Assembly (NCBI GenBank): GCA_945883675.1
Contig: CAMCYA010000005.1
Span: 1 to 57,703 of the forward strand
Reading direction: 5' to 3'
DNA from: Bifidobacterium breve
Lineage (GTDB): Bacteria; Actinomycetota; Actinomycetes; Nanopelagicales; Nanopelagicaceae
Length of the DNA stretch: 57,703 bases
This document shows positions 1 to 8,768 of the stretch, one piece after another. Under the pieces are notes generated by a model. The model was not told the origin of the DNA. It worked only from the letters and a program-made list of their open reading frames with translations, and searched no databases. Position 1 is the first letter of the stretch, and each line of letters opens with the position of its first letter. Both the position numbers and the translations under genes were made by a program.

Positions 1-173
1 TCCCAGCTGGTAAAGCTTCTGTTGACGTAACAGTTACAGGAACTGGTGTTTCAGCCGATGCCGCTAACACAGCATCACTAGCAGCACTAACTACATTGAT
101 CAACAGCTTAATTGCCAAGATCAATGCACTTAACAAGCTAGTAATCAAGATCCAGAAGAAGGTAAAGGCATAA
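1..173 (+). CDS. Surface-layer-like secreted protein, 3' end only
   Basis: Partial gene running in from the left edge; the frame reads from base 3 to the TAA at 171-173. The last 34 or so residues (hydrophobic heptad-like run ending in KIQKKVKA) are almost identical to the C-terminus of the protein at 10643-12349, so the missing N-terminal part was probably a similar secreted, Thr/Ala/Val-rich protein. The nucleotide match is perfect over 86 bp including third codon positions, which points to recent duplication or gene conversion. The C-terminal amphipathic Ile/Leu/Lys segment may be a multimerisation or wall-anchoring element; that is inference. Identity as paralog is firm, function is not. 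Confidence 0.8.
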   Translation, partial: PAGKASVDVTVTGTGVSADAANTASLAALTTLINSLIAKINALNKLVIKIQKKVKA

Positions 174-220
174 TCTCTTCAAGGGAAACCTTGATGGATT
201 AGTTTCTAACTAACTTCAAA

Positions 221-265
221 CCGAAGCCCGGCTTCCACTTAGGTGGGGGCCGGGTTTCGGCTTTT
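221..265 (+). terminator. Rho-independent terminator of the left surface-protein gene
   Basis: A long GC-rich hairpin (arms CCGAAGCCCGGC and GCCGGGTTTCGG, with an inner CCAC/GTGG step) is followed by CTTTTC. It starts about 48 bp after the stop codon. The same hairpin with few changes follows the paralogous gene in the opposite orientation at 10552-10595. Confidence 0.85.
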
Positions 266-326
266 CTTATAGGCGATGAGAGGGTGAGCAACACATTTAC
301 TTTCCCAATAGAGATGGATTACATAA

Positions 327-1091
327 ATGACCGCTCAAATAACTCTAGATGACTTCGCACAATCACTCTGGAAACACTTAAAGGTTACAAAAAAGACCCT
401 AGCCAACTACAGGGGAACGTATAGGTTACATATTTCGCCTTCTATTGGAACGAAGTCACTCGGTGAAGTAACAAGGCGAGAGCTATTGGACGCTTTAGCT
501 CCCTTATCTCCACATACGTATTACCAGACGCTGATGACTTGCCGAGTAATCTATCGAGAAGCGCTAAACCGTGAGCTGGTGGATGTCAGCCCCGTTGCGG
601 CAATCAAAGCACCAAAACTTACGAATAAACCTTACAAGTTCTTAACATGGGAGCAGGTCCAGCAAACAAACTTTGGTAAATACGACGAGCAAATCAAGTT
701 TCTTGCTCTCCACGGATTACGGTGGGGAGAGGCGGTTGCCTTAACGCAAGAAGATATTTATGACCAAAAAGTTCATGTCACCAGAAGCATTCACGGTGCA
801 ACTAAGACTCAGGCAGGGGTCAGAGTGGTTCCGTACTTAGGACATTTCAATCCCTTGCCTCGAACACCAAAGCCTTTAAGGAAAGCCCTGGAGCCGTATG
901 GGGTCAATATCCATTCACTAAGAAAGACCTATGCATATTTTTTAAAGAGCAATGACGTGCATGTAACAACAGCTGCAAAATTCATGGGCCACAGTAATCC
1001 TTTAGTGACTTTAAAAATTTACACTCTTGTGCGTGATAACGAAGTTATAGATGTGGGTAATTCGATGCGACAAAGGTTGGCGATCAAGTGA
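327..1091 (+). CDS. Tyrosine recombinase / phage-type integrase
   Basis: 254-residue site-specific recombinase expected to cut and rejoin DNA through a phosphotyrosine intermediate. An N-terminal SAM-like core-binding domain (about 5-95) precedes the catalytic domain. The full catalytic set is visible: Arg132 in HGLRWGE, Lys160 in the beta-hairpin, His196 and Arg199 in HSLRK, His222 in MGHS and nucleophile Tyr232 in IYTLV, so it should be active. It is shorter than typical phage integrases but close to Xer size; sequence style is integrase-like rather than XerC/D. It lies alone, directly inside the left arm of the inverted repeat, with no excisionase or phage genes around it. Substrate site unknown. 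Confidence 0.88.
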   Translation: MTAQITLDDFAQSLWKHLKVTKKTLANYRGTYRLHISPSIGTKSLGEVTRRELLDALAPLSPHTYYQTLMTCRVIYREALNRELVDVSPVAAIKAPKLTNKPYKFLTWEQVQQTNFGKYDEQIKFLALHGLRWGEAVALTQEDIYDQKVHVTRSIHGATKTQAGVRVVPYLGHFNPLPRTPKPLRKALEPYGVNIHSLRKTYAYFLKSNDVHVTTAAKFMGHSNPLVTLKIYTLVRDNEVIDVGNSMRQRLAIK

Positions 1092-1137
1092 GAAGTCCAG
1101 AACCTAATTCTTACTGAGGAAGGGTTTGGTTTTGGCT

Positions 1138-1752
1138 TTACTGAGTAATCAGAGTTGGGTCGATAGGGATTACAACTGTTACTGGAAACTTTGCAATCTT
1201 TGCCTGTGCGGTTGTAAAGGAATAGTTAGGAGAAATATAAATGAAAGGTTGCTCACATGCAGCCAGGGAATTAACCCCTTGTGGCAAATTGACGATAGTA
1301 GTTCCAGAGCTCTCTGTTCTAGGTGGTAAGGACTGATATGCACTAAATCCATTAGACCAATTCTCTGCGTAGTTGACAGAATTCTTGCACCACAGTTGTG
1401 TGTAAATACCAACTACTTCTTCTTTTTTGTTGAAGTTCTTAACGGTTAATGTATATCCATATCTAGGTACATAACCTATTGCTTCGCCTCGGTAGTCACT
1501 TTCTAAATCGTAAACTTTAAAGTCGGCCACAGTAACATTTATTGGATAGTAGGTGCTAACCCTTTTATTCTTGACCTTTTTAATAGTTAAACCAGCAGAG
1601 ACATTAATTGCTACGCCCATCTGTCCCTTTTTGGCGGCAGCAACTTTTACATCAAATGGGCTGGCTAGTTTCTCGGTGGCATAGGAAGCCGTAGGACCAA
1701 GTAATAGTGAAGTCAGCGTCGCGATAACCGTTAGTACCATCGTTTTTCTCAT
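1138..1752 (-). CDS. Secreted protein of unknown function
   Basis: 204 residues with a clear signal peptide: basic MRKT, hydrophobic stretch to about 21, then ASYA-TEK as a plausible cleavage site. The mature part is beta-rich in appearance, with two cysteines (in LWCKN and AACEQP) that could form a disulphide outside the cell. I do not recognise a family. It is encoded opposite to the flanking recombinase and galE and has no operon partner. The start could also be the Met at residue 5; no strong ribosome-binding site is seen for either. Confidence 0.6.
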   Translation of the reverse strand: MRKTMVLTVIATLTSLLLGPTASYATEKLASPFDVKVAAAKKGQMGVAINVSAGLTIKKVKNKRVSTYYPINVTVADFKVYDLESDYRGEAIGYVPRYGYTLTVKNFNKKEEVVGIYTQLWCKNSVNYAENWSNGFSAYQSLPPRTESSGTTIVNLPQGVNSLAACEQPFIYISPNYSFTTAQAKIAKFPVTVVIPIDPTLITQ

Positions 1753-1816
1753 GGAGAAAGGCTAACTGAGTTAAGTAGAAAATTCACCCTTTCACCCGAA
1801 TCATGAGGTTGCTGAC

Positions 1817-2836
1817 ATGCATATGAACTCACATAAAGTGGGTATAGATAGACTTAAATCTATGGGTCAAGGGCAAACCTGGTTACTAACCGGCGGTGCT
1901 GGTTATATTGGCTCACACATTGCTGATGAGTTTATTGGGGCAGGAAAGTCTGTTGTTGTTTATGACTCGCTATATCAAGGATTGCAATCACGTATCAAAT
2001 TTTTAGAAGATAAACATCAAGTAGAGATCCCTTTAGTGCAGGCAGATATTTTGGATTACAAGAAACTTGATGAAACCATAAAAAAATACAACATCTATGG
2101 CATTGTTCATACCGCAGCCCTAAAGGCAGTTGGTGAATCTATGGAGAAACCAGATCTCTACTTTGAAGTGAATTTGACAGCAACTATTGAGCTTTTGAAA
2201 ATAGCCGAACAAAACAATGTTAAGAACTTTATCTTTTCCTCATCAGCGGCTGTGTATGGAAGCCCTGATTCCATGGATCTATGTAAAGAAGATGGCCCAG
2301 TTGCGCCGATTTCTCCTTATGGCGATTCAAAGTATCAAGCAGAGGCATATGTTGAAAAATTCATTAGCAAACCAAGAAATCGTGGAACTTCACTAAGATT
2401 TTTTAACGTGATTGGTTGCGGTGCCACACCAGAGCTTTTGGATAATTCAGTTGAAAATCTAATTCCAATAGTTATAAATAAAATAAAGGCCGGGCAATCA
2501 CCGGTTATTTTTGGAACTGACTACCCAACAGAGGATGGAACATGCATCCGTGACTATGTTGATGTCCGTGATATTGCGCGAGCACACTTAGCAGCAGCCG
2601 ATTCACCGAATGTTTTGCCAACAAAAATAAACATTGGAACAGGCCGCGGCGTCTCTGTTCACCAAGTTATTGAACTTGTTTTAGCTGGACTTAATTCAAC
2701 AAATACTCCTGTTATCGAAACCGATCGCCGTGCAGGTGATCCCGCTTTTCTATGTGCCGATGTGAGCCTTTCTAAAACTGCTCTTAAGTTTGAATCACGT
2801 TATAGCCTGGAAGAAAGCATCGCCAGCATCTTTTAA
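1817..2836 (+). CDS. galE: UDP-glucose 4-epimerase (GalE-like extended SDR)
   Basis: Interconverts UDP-glucose and UDP-galactose (or the N-acetyl forms), supplying sugars for surface glycan. Rossmann NAD-binding motif TGGAGYIGSH at 25-34, SSSAAVYG with the catalytic serine near 142-143, and the YxxxK pair Tyr168/Lys172 are present; the C-terminal NIGTGRGVSV is typical of GalE. Length matches the family if translation starts at Met16 (base 1862), which would remove an atypical N-terminal extension; the upstream ATG at 1817 is the longest option. It opens a run of same-strand polysaccharide genes to 7577. Confidence 0.85.
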   Translation: MHMNSHKVGIDRLKSMGQGQTWLLTGGAGYIGSHIADEFIGAGKSVVVYDSLYQGLQSRIKFLEDKHQVEIPLVQADILDYKKLDETIKKYNIYGIVHTAALKAVGESMEKPDLYFEVNLTATIELLKIAEQNNVKNFIFSSSAAVYGSPDSMDLCKEDGPVAPISPYGDSKYQAEAYVEKFISKPRNRGTSLRFFNVIGCGATPELLDNSVENLIPIVINKIKAGQSPVIFGTDYPTEDGTCIRDYVDVRDIARAHLAAADSPNVLPTKINIGTGRGVSVHQVIELVLAGLNSTNTPVIETDRRAGDPAFLCADVSLSKTALKFESRYSLEESIASIF

Positions 2837-2897
2837 TAGGCTCTTTTCCCGAGCAAATAAGGTTAGTTAGTTTGCTGTTGGCCCAGAAAATGAAGTT

Positions 2898-3671
2898 ATG
2901 CTTGTCTGTGTGAGCCATCTTGAATTAATTCGCTTGCTCGTTGGCAGGGAATTAACCCTGCGATACAAGAGAAGCGTCCTTGGCATCGGATGGACCCTAC
3001 TAAATCCAATCCTGACTAGCTTTGTTTTATGGATCGTTTTTAGCTTTGTATTTGCATCCAAGTTGCCCTCTGGCCAGCAATTTGCTCCCTATTTAATGGC
3101 CGGGATTCTCCTGAACACATTCTTTAACCAGGGTTTAATGGCTTCGGCAGAATCAATTGCAGGAAACGGTGGAGTCTTAACTAAAATCTATATTCCGCCT
3201 CAAATATTTGCAGTCAGTGCGGCATTGGCGGCACTGGTTAACTTTTTGATTGGCTTTCTGCCACTTGCAATAGTTGTTATCATCTCTGGGCAAAGCCTGT
3301 CGCTATGGCTACCGCTATCCCTCGTTGTCGCCTTCTTTATGGCCATATTTGTTGCCGGTATTGGTTTAACTCTTTCTATCCTGTTTATCCGCTTTGATGA
3401 TTCTAGAAATATCGTTGCGGTTTTGTTAATGATTACTATGTATTTAACTCCAATTTTTTATCCAGTATCGATTTTAAATTCAACTATGCAAAGCATTGTT
3501 CGTTGGAATCCAATTACCAGTTATCTAGAGATCTTTAGGTGGGCATTTTCTAATAACGCTTCTCCCTCTGGCCGTGATTGGATCTTTATGATTGTCACAT
3601 CACTTGCTTCAATAACTATCGGTACATATTTCTTTAAGAAAAAATGGCCAAAAACGATGGCGATGCTCTAA
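2898..3671 (+). CDS. ABC-2 type polysaccharide export permease (Wzm/TagG-like)
   Basis: 257-residue integral membrane protein with about six predicted hydrophobic segments, the layout of ABC-2 permeases such as Wzm, TagG and RfbA. The N-terminal stretch RELTLRYKRSVLGIGWTLLN is the characteristic amphipathic entry helix of O-antigen and teichoic-acid exporters. It pairs with the ATPase that starts in its stop codon (TAATG). Predicted role: moving a lipid-linked polysaccharide across the cytoplasmic membrane. Confidence 0.85.
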   Translation: MLVCVSHLELIRLLVGRELTLRYKRSVLGIGWTLLNPILTSFVLWIVFSFVFASKLPSGQQFAPYLMAGILLNTFFNQGLMASAESIAGNGGVLTKIYIPPQIFAVSAALAALVNFLIGFLPLAIVVIISGQSLSLWLPLSLVVAFFMAIFVAGIGLTLSILFIRFDDSRNIVAVLLMITMYLTPIFYPVSILNSTMQSIVRWNPITSYLEIFRWAFSNNASPSGRDWIFMIVTSLASITIGTYFFKKKWPKTMAML

Positions 3672-4396
3672 TGGCTGTCATTAAATTAGAGAATGTAGGT
3701 TTTACATATCGCGTGCTGCTTAATCGCACCGGTTCACTTAAAGAATTATTTAAAGAGGCTGTGCATGGTCGAGTAAGGATGATCGACTACGTTGCATTAT
3801 CAGGAGTATCTTTTGAACTAAACGCAGGAGAAGTAGTTGCGATTATTGGCCGTAACGGTGCCGGTAAATCAACATTGCTAAAAATCTTGGCCGGTGTTTT
3901 GCCACCAACAGAAGGCAAATCAGTTGTTAACGGAAGCATTGCACCCATGATCGAACTTGGTGCTGGCTTACATCCAGAGATGACCGGCTCAGAAAATGTG
4001 CTGTTCTACTCAGTTCTTATGGGTAGAAAGACGAAAAAAGTGAAAAGCCGAATTGCAGCCATTGGGGAATGGGCTGGCGTCACCGATCATATGGACTTTC
4101 CTTTGCGTACATTTTCTTCGGGCATGGTTGCACGTTTAGCTTTTGCAACAGCAACAGATGAAAAAGCTGAAGTACTTTTGGTGGATGAAATCTTGAGCGT
4201 TGGGGATGCAGAGTTCCAAAAGAAATCTAGAGCGCGGATGGATCAGTTGATCGCATCTGGTGCGGCAGTAGTTTTAGTTTCACATGATTTAAATTCAGTG
4301 AGAGAGCTATCAACCCGCACAATTTGGCTTGAAGCTGGCCACGTGAAGATGTTTGGTGAAACTGGAGCAGTAGTAGATGCATACGAGGCCTCCTAG
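3671..4396 (+). CDS. ABC transporter ATPase for polysaccharide export (Wzt/TagH-like)
   Basis: 241-residue ATPase of the polysaccharide exporter. Numbered from the ATG at 3671: Walker A GRNGAGKS at 60-67, a non-canonical signature FSSGM at 148-152 (usual LSGG-type position for this subfamily), Walker B with VDE at 171-173, and the switch histidine His205 in VSHD. The reading frame is open back to an ATG at 3644, but the 3671 start gives a TAATG overlap with the permease and puts MAVIKLENV at the expected place. It lacks the C-terminal carbohydrate-binding domain of Wzt proteins that read O-antigen caps, so it resembles TagH or cap-independent exporters. Confidence 0.87.
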   Translation: MAVIKLENVGFTYRVLLNRTGSLKELFKEAVHGRVRMIDYVALSGVSFELNAGEVVAIIGRNGAGKSTLLKILAGVLPPTEGKSVVNGSIAPMIELGAGLHPEMTGSENVLFYSVLMGRKTKKVKSRIAAIGEWAGVTDHMDFPLRTFSSGMVARLAFATATDEKAEVLLVDEILSVGDAEFQKKSRARMDQLIASGAAVVLVSHDLNSVRELSTRTIWLEAGHVKMFGETGAVVDAYEAS

Positions 4397-4398
4397 CA

Positions 4399-5463
4399 AT
4401 GCCTTATTCATTAGGTGAGTACCTGTTACTGGGCCTTGCTTCAATAATTCTTTCAGGACTTTTAACGCCAGTAGCACGTAAGTTTGCCCGGCACATTGGA
4501 GCGATGGATCTACCTAATTTAGATCGTAAGGTACATAAGGAGCCCGTGCCATACCTTGGCGGATTATCAATTGCTCTGACAATTACGTTGTTAACATACA
4601 CAGTTATATTGGTGCAAGATCCAGACTGGTCAAAGTTTAGACTTGCAAGTTATGTGATTATCCCTGCATTAATTCTTGCAGCTGTTGGTTTACTAGATGA
4701 CATAAGGGGTTTAAAACCCTGGCCACGATTAATTATGCAAACATTAACTGGACTTGTGGTGGCAATTATTCTTATTCAAACAGAGACAATCAGTTTTGCT
4801 TTCGGCAACACCTATCTTGATGCGCTAGTTACAATTGTTTGGATAGTTGGAATATGTAATTCGATTAACTTCTTTGACAATATTGATGGTGGAGCATCGG
4901 GAACAGTTGCAATAATTGGCTTATCTGTTTTCTTAATTGCATTTAATCAAGGCCAGATTTTGGTTAGCTCAGCGGCAGTTGTGATGTGCGGGGCAGTTAT
5001 TGGATTTTTAGCCTGGAATAAACCCCCAGCAAAGATTTACATGGGCGATGCAGGTGCTTTGTTTCTCGGAGTAATGGTTTCTGTTTTAACCATTCGATTA
5101 GACCCAGGTATTTCACCAAGTTGGCAGTCACTAGCAATTCCGGTGTTAATGCTTGCGGTTCCAATTTTGGATACCACCGTTGCTATTTTCTCAAGGTGGC
5201 AAAGGGGTATTTCAGCTTTTACAGGCGGGCGCGATCATTTATCTCATCGCTTAATTCGAATTGGATTTACTCATAAAAAAGCTGCCGTATCCCTGTGGGC
5301 GCTCACTGCTGCTTTTTGCGGGGCAGCCCTTGCTGTCTATCAATTGCCACGCAGTGGCGCAACGGCAGTGATAATTTTTGCTGGATTAATCTGGCTATTT
5401 TTAGTTGTTGGTTTTTTGAGAATTAACTCCGAAGATTCAGTACCCTCTAAAGATAAAGATTGA
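4399..5463 (+). CDS. Undecaprenyl-phosphate sugar-1-phosphate transferase (WecA/TagO type)
   Basis: Polytopic enzyme that starts polysaccharide synthesis by transferring a sugar-1-phosphate, typically GlcNAc-1-P, from a UDP-sugar to undecaprenyl phosphate. The family's conserved acidic loops are intact: DD at 100-101 in LLDDIRG, NFFDNIDGG around 157-165, MGDAG at 215-219 and GGRDHLSHR at 276-284. About ten to eleven hydrophobic segments; 354 residues is normal. Starts 2 bp after the ABC ATPase stop codon, so probably cotranscribed. It is the initiating step for the cassette. Confidence 0.88.
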   Translation: MPYSLGEYLLLGLASIILSGLLTPVARKFARHIGAMDLPNLDRKVHKEPVPYLGGLSIALTITLLTYTVILVQDPDWSKFRLASYVIIPALILAAVGLLDDIRGLKPWPRLIMQTLTGLVVAIILIQTETISFAFGNTYLDALVTIVWIVGICNSINFFDNIDGGASGTVAIIGLSVFLIAFNQGQILVSSAAVVMCGAVIGFLAWNKPPAKIYMGDAGALFLGVMVSVLTIRLDPGISPSWQSLAIPVLMLAVPILDTTVAIFSRWQRGISAFTGGRDHLSHRLIRIGFTHKKAAVSLWALTAAFCGAALAVYQLPRSGATAVIIFAGLIWLFLVVGFLRINSEDSVPSKDKD

Positions 5464-6611
5464 CTCTAAAGATGCAATCAAATAGCGCAGTCAATAGTTC
5501 TCAGATCACAGTGCTGCATGTAATTGCACGTCTTAATGTGGGCGGCACCGCGCGATATTTGACCCAATTAGCCAAGCACTTACCAGAACACAATGTGAAG
5601 ATTGTTATTGCATCAGGATATGTTCAAGGTGAAGAGGTTGAAGATCCCTCTGCTTCACAGTTTAAGATTGTTTGCATTCCATCGTTAGGCCGAGCAATTA
5701 ATCCAATTGCAGACTACAAGGCATACAAAGAGCTAAAGAGAGTTGTTGCGGATTTAAAGCCAGATTTGATTCACACACATACTTTTAAGGCAGGGTTAAT
5801 TGGAAGAATCAGAGATTTTGGAGTTCCTGTTATTCACACATTCCACGGTCACTTATTTACAGACCCGGAGTTTAAAGGCGCTAAGGGCACAGTCATTCGA
5901 TTAATTGAGAATTATTTGGCACCACATGCTCATTCTTTAGTCACTGTGGGCGTGGGCGTTGCAGAAGATTTAATCAAAAAAGGAATTGGCGTGCGCAGCC
6001 AATACCGCAGCATTGCACCTGGAGTTTTACCACTAGATGTGACTGAGCGTTCGAAGGCATTTAAAAACTTGAATCTAACCGATGACGGCAAGTTGATTGT
6101 TGGTTGGATTGCACGAATGACTGGTGTTAAAAATCCAAACCGAGCTTTAGAGATTGCTGAAAAGCTGCCCAGTACGCGATTTGTAATGGCAGGCGGTGGC
6201 GACTTACTAGATTCAATTGCTACAACAGCTGGAGAAAATGTTTCAGTTGTGGGTTGGCAAGATGCACGTGACATCTTTGGAATCTGCCATCTAGTTCTAT
6301 CTACTAGTGAAAATGAAGGTATGCCGGTGGCACTTATTGAGGCCCAACTTGCTGGCCTGCCAGTTGTAGCAACTGATGTTGGCGCAGTCTCAGAAGTTAT
6401 CCAAACCGGTGTCACAGGGCGTGTGGTGCCCGCTGATAACGCTGCCTTGATCCAGGCAGTAACAGAAATTATCAATAGTTCAGATAAAGGTAAGGCCATG
6501 GGCAAAGCAGGTGCCATCCGTGCACGCAAGCTGTTTTCTATAGAGCAAATGGTTGCAGCCCACGTTGATCTTTATAGAAGCATTGAACTATCTAGAAGCA
6601 ATGTGAAATAG
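5460..6611 (+). CDS. GT4-family glycosyltransferase
   Basis: 383-residue retaining glycosyltransferase with two Rossmann-like halves (GT-B). Visible signs: LNVGGTARYL near the N-terminus, HTHTFKAGLIGR acceptor-side loop, HTFHGHLF, and the donor-binding SENEGMPVALIEAQLAGLPV with its E-x7-E spacing. Likely extends the lipid-linked sugar made by the preceding transferase. The TTG start overlaps the upstream stop (TTGA); an ATG twelve bases downstream (5472) is an equally possible start. Confidence 0.85.
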   Translation: MTLKMQSNSAVNSSQITVLHVIARLNVGGTARYLTQLAKHLPEHNVKIVIASGYVQGEEVEDPSASQFKIVCIPSLGRAINPIADYKAYKELKRVVADLKPDLIHTHTFKAGLIGRIRDFGVPVIHTFHGHLFTDPEFKGAKGTVIRLIENYLAPHAHSLVTVGVGVAEDLIKKGIGVRSQYRSIAPGVLPLDVTERSKAFKNLNLTDDGKLIVGWIARMTGVKNPNRALEIAEKLPSTRFVMAGGGDLLDSIATTAGENVSVVGWQDARDIFGICHLVLSTSENEGMPVALIEAQLAGLPVVATDVGAVSEVIQTGVTGRVVPADNAALIQAVTEIINSSDKGKAMGKAGAIRARKLFSIEQMVAAHVDLYRSIELSRSNVK

Positions 6612-6620
6612 GCTTTACTC

Positions 6621-7577
6621 ATGCGCGTTTTAGTAACAGGTGGGGCTGGCTTTATTGGTTCACATTTAGTCGAAGCCCTTGTTGCTAGAGGGGATACAGT
6701 CACTGTTATAGACAATGTTTCTACAGGAAATTTAGAGAATTTAGCTTCAGTAAAAGAGAAAATTCAGATTGTTAACGGCGATATTCGCGACAACGTTTTG
6801 ATTGAATCATTAACTGAGAAGACAGATTTAATTTTTCACTTGGCTGCTGCCCTTGGCGTCAATACGATTTTAGAGTCAACGTTGGAATCAATTTCTACAA
6901 ATATTGTGGGTAGTGAAATAATTCTAACTTCTGCTGCCAAAAACAAAAAGAGAATTGTCATTGCAAGTACATCAGAGATTTATGGCAAGAATCCAAAGCA
7001 GCCACTATCTGAATCTGATGACAGAGTAATTGGCGCCCCACAGAAAATTCGTTGGTCTTACAGTGATGCCAAAGCGATAGAAGAGGCCATCGCTACAACT
7101 TTGTTTCTGCGCCAAGCATTACCCGTTACAACTGCAAGGCTATTTAACACCGTTGGGCCTCGACAATCTGCAAACTATGGAATGGTTTTGCCAAAGCTTG
7201 TTCTGTCGGCGCTTAAAAATGAGCCGTTAATTGTGTTTGGGGATGGCAAGCAAACACGAGTTTTTTGTCATGTTAACGACGCAGTGCGAGGTCTATTGGC
7301 TTTGGCTGATTCACAAAAGAGTATTGGTGATGTGTTTAATATTGGCGGTGTGGGTGAGATAAGCATTAAGGATTTGGCTACAAAAGTAATTGAAGCCACT
7401 GGATCTAAATCTGAGATTAAATTGTTGGATTATCAAAAGGCATACCCTGCAGGATTTGAAGATATGGCCCGTCGTGTGCCAGATATTTCAAAGATTAAAT
7501 CTGTAATTGGGTGGCAACCAGAACACGATATTGATTCAATTATTGCCGATGTAATCACATATTTTAAAACCAAATAA
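6621..7577 (+). CDS. NAD-dependent nucleotide-sugar epimerase/dehydratase (extended SDR)
   Basis: 318-residue SDR enzyme acting on an NDP-sugar. NAD-binding GGAGFIGSH at 7-15, and the catalytic Tyr147/Lys151 pair in YSDAK. STSEIYGKN and the C-terminal region resemble UDP-glucuronate decarboxylase and 4-epimerase relatives, but the exact substrate cannot be read from sequence. Last gene of the plus-strand run, 9 bp after the GT4 gene. It may process the uronic acid made by the dehydrogenase encoded just beyond it. Confidence 0.8.
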   Translation: MRVLVTGGAGFIGSHLVEALVARGDTVTVIDNVSTGNLENLASVKEKIQIVNGDIRDNVLIESLTEKTDLIFHLAAALGVNTILESTLESISTNIVGSEIILTSAAKNKKRIVIASTSEIYGKNPKQPLSESDDRVIGAPQKIRWSYSDAKAIEEAIATTLFLRQALPVTTARLFNTVGPRQSANYGMVLPKLVLSALKNEPLIVFGDGKQTRVFCHVNDAVRGLLALADSQKSIGDVFNIGGVGEISIKDLATKVIEATGSKSEIKLLDYQKAYPAGFEDMARRVPDISKIKSVIGWQPEHDIDSIIADVITYFKTK

Positions 7578-7611
7578 GTTTTTTAAAACTAATTAATCAT
7601 CTAAAAAGGAA

Positions 7612-8763
7612 TCAAATACCGTCAACGCCTTTAACGGTGCCTGTGCAGTCAAATACGTAGGTCGCTTTTTTAATCTCTGCCTCTGTTAACCCGCTGTGGC
7701 GAGTGACAACAACGGCAATATCGCTACCTTCAATTGGACTAGAGCTTTGCCCCATCCACGTGCCAACAACATGATCATTCCAAGTAACAGTTGCGCCGGC
7801 CGAGGCCAGCAAGCGAATGATCTCTGCAGATGGCGTTTCACGGGTATCAGTGACATCGGGTTTATAGGCAACGCCAACGACGACAACTTTCTTACCCTTA
7901 ATACTTCCCCCGGCTGCAGCAATTACTCGTGCGACAACATAGGCAGGCATCGCTTGATTAACCTGTGTTGCAAGTTCGATAAAGGTGGCAGGTACCCCAG
8001 CCTTTGCAGCAACATTGGATAAATAGATTGGATCAACAGGGATGCAGTGCCCACCAACACCGGCACCAGGTGTGAACTCCATAAAGCCATAAGGCTTTGT
8101 TGAAGCAGCAGAAATCACTTCTCTTGGATCAATCTGTATTGCATGGGCAATCTGGGCAAATTCATTGACCAAAGCGATGTTTACTTGCCGGAATGTATTT
8201 TCGAAAAGTTTTGCAGCCTCTGCAACTTCGGGTGTCGATGTTTCAATGATGGTGTCACAAAAGGGTGAATAAAAACTCTTAGCAAGTGCAATTGCCTCTG
8301 GCGTTAAACCAGAGAGCAAACGCGGGGTATTTTTAACATCCCAATTGGCATTGCCAGGGTCTACGCGCTCTGGTGACGATGCATATAAGTGGACAACCCC
8401 TGATGCCTTAGTGATTCTGGCTGCAATCTCTGTGCGCAAAGTACCTGGATGAGATGTTGACTCATTAATAACTAAAATAGGAGATTTAAAATTACGCGCA
8501 ATAAGATCTGTCGCTTGGTGGATAAATGATAGATCTGGTTGTCGATCATCTGTTAAGGGGGTTGGCACAGCAATCAACACAATTTCACAACCAGATAACT
8601 TAGTTTCATCTGTGGTTCCAGTGAAATTACCTATCTCTTTGGCATCTAATTTCGCAACCGATTCAGCGCTCACGTCGTAGCCAATAACCAGATGCCCAGA
8701 TGCAGCGGCGGCGCGCGCAATTGTTTGGCCTACATAGCCCAGCCCAATAACTCCAACGCGCAT
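7612..8763 (-). CDS. Nucleotide-sugar 6-dehydrogenase (WecC/WbpA type)
   Basis: Oxidises a UDP-HexNAc (or UDP-hexose) to the uronic acid in two NAD-dependent steps. N-terminal Rossmann motif GLGYVGQ at 7-13, NPE-type region replaced by ASSPERVDPG around 128-137, and nucleophilic Cys240 in GVGGHCIPVDP, a sequence seen in the UDP-N-acetyl-glucosamine/mannosamine dehydrogenase branch. 383 residues, slightly short for the family. It runs opposite to the epimerase and is separated by 5 bp from the ligase-like gene upstream on the same strand, so those two probably form an operon. Confidence 0.85.
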   Translation of the reverse strand: MRVGVIGLGYVGQTIARAAAASGHLVIGYDVSAESVAKLDAKEIGNFTGTTDETKLSGCEIVLIAVPTPLTDDRQPDLSFIHQATDLIARNFKSPILVINESTSHPGTLRTEIAARITKASGVVHLYASSPERVDPGNANWDVKNTPRLLSGLTPEAIALAKSFYSPFCDTIIETSTPEVAEAAKLFENTFRQVNIALVNEFAQIAHAIQIDPREVISAASTKPYGFMEFTPGAGVGGHCIPVDPIYLSNVAAKAGVPATFIELATQVNQAMPAYVVARVIAAAGGSIKGKKVVVVGVAYKPDVTDTRETPSAEIIRLLASAGATVTWNDHVVGTWMGQSSSPIEGSDIAVVVTRHSGLTEAEIKKATYVFDCTGTVKGVDGI

Positions 8764-8768
8764 AAGGG

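Larger units (their letters stand above)
1..268 (+). repeat. Left arm of a long inverted repeat
   Basis: The end of the surface-protein gene, its stop and its terminator are repeated in inverted orientation at about 10555-10760. Bases 90-175 match 10641-10726 (reverse complement) perfectly; from 176 to about 268 the match continues with scattered differences, then stops abruptly about 60 bp before the recombinase gene. The arms enclose about 10.4 kb. Confidence 0.85.

Noticed and set aside
327-1091. Prophage call based on the recombinase
   Set aside because: No phage structural, lysis or replication genes lie within the following 10 kb.
1126-1329. Plus-strand ORF antisense to the secreted protein at 1138-1752
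   Set aside because: Cys-rich translation with no start context; it overlaps a gene with a clear signal peptide on the other strand.
7577-7590. AT-only palindrome AGTTTTTTAAAACT between convergent genes
   Set aside because: Could act as a weak bidirectional terminator but is too short and AT-only to call.
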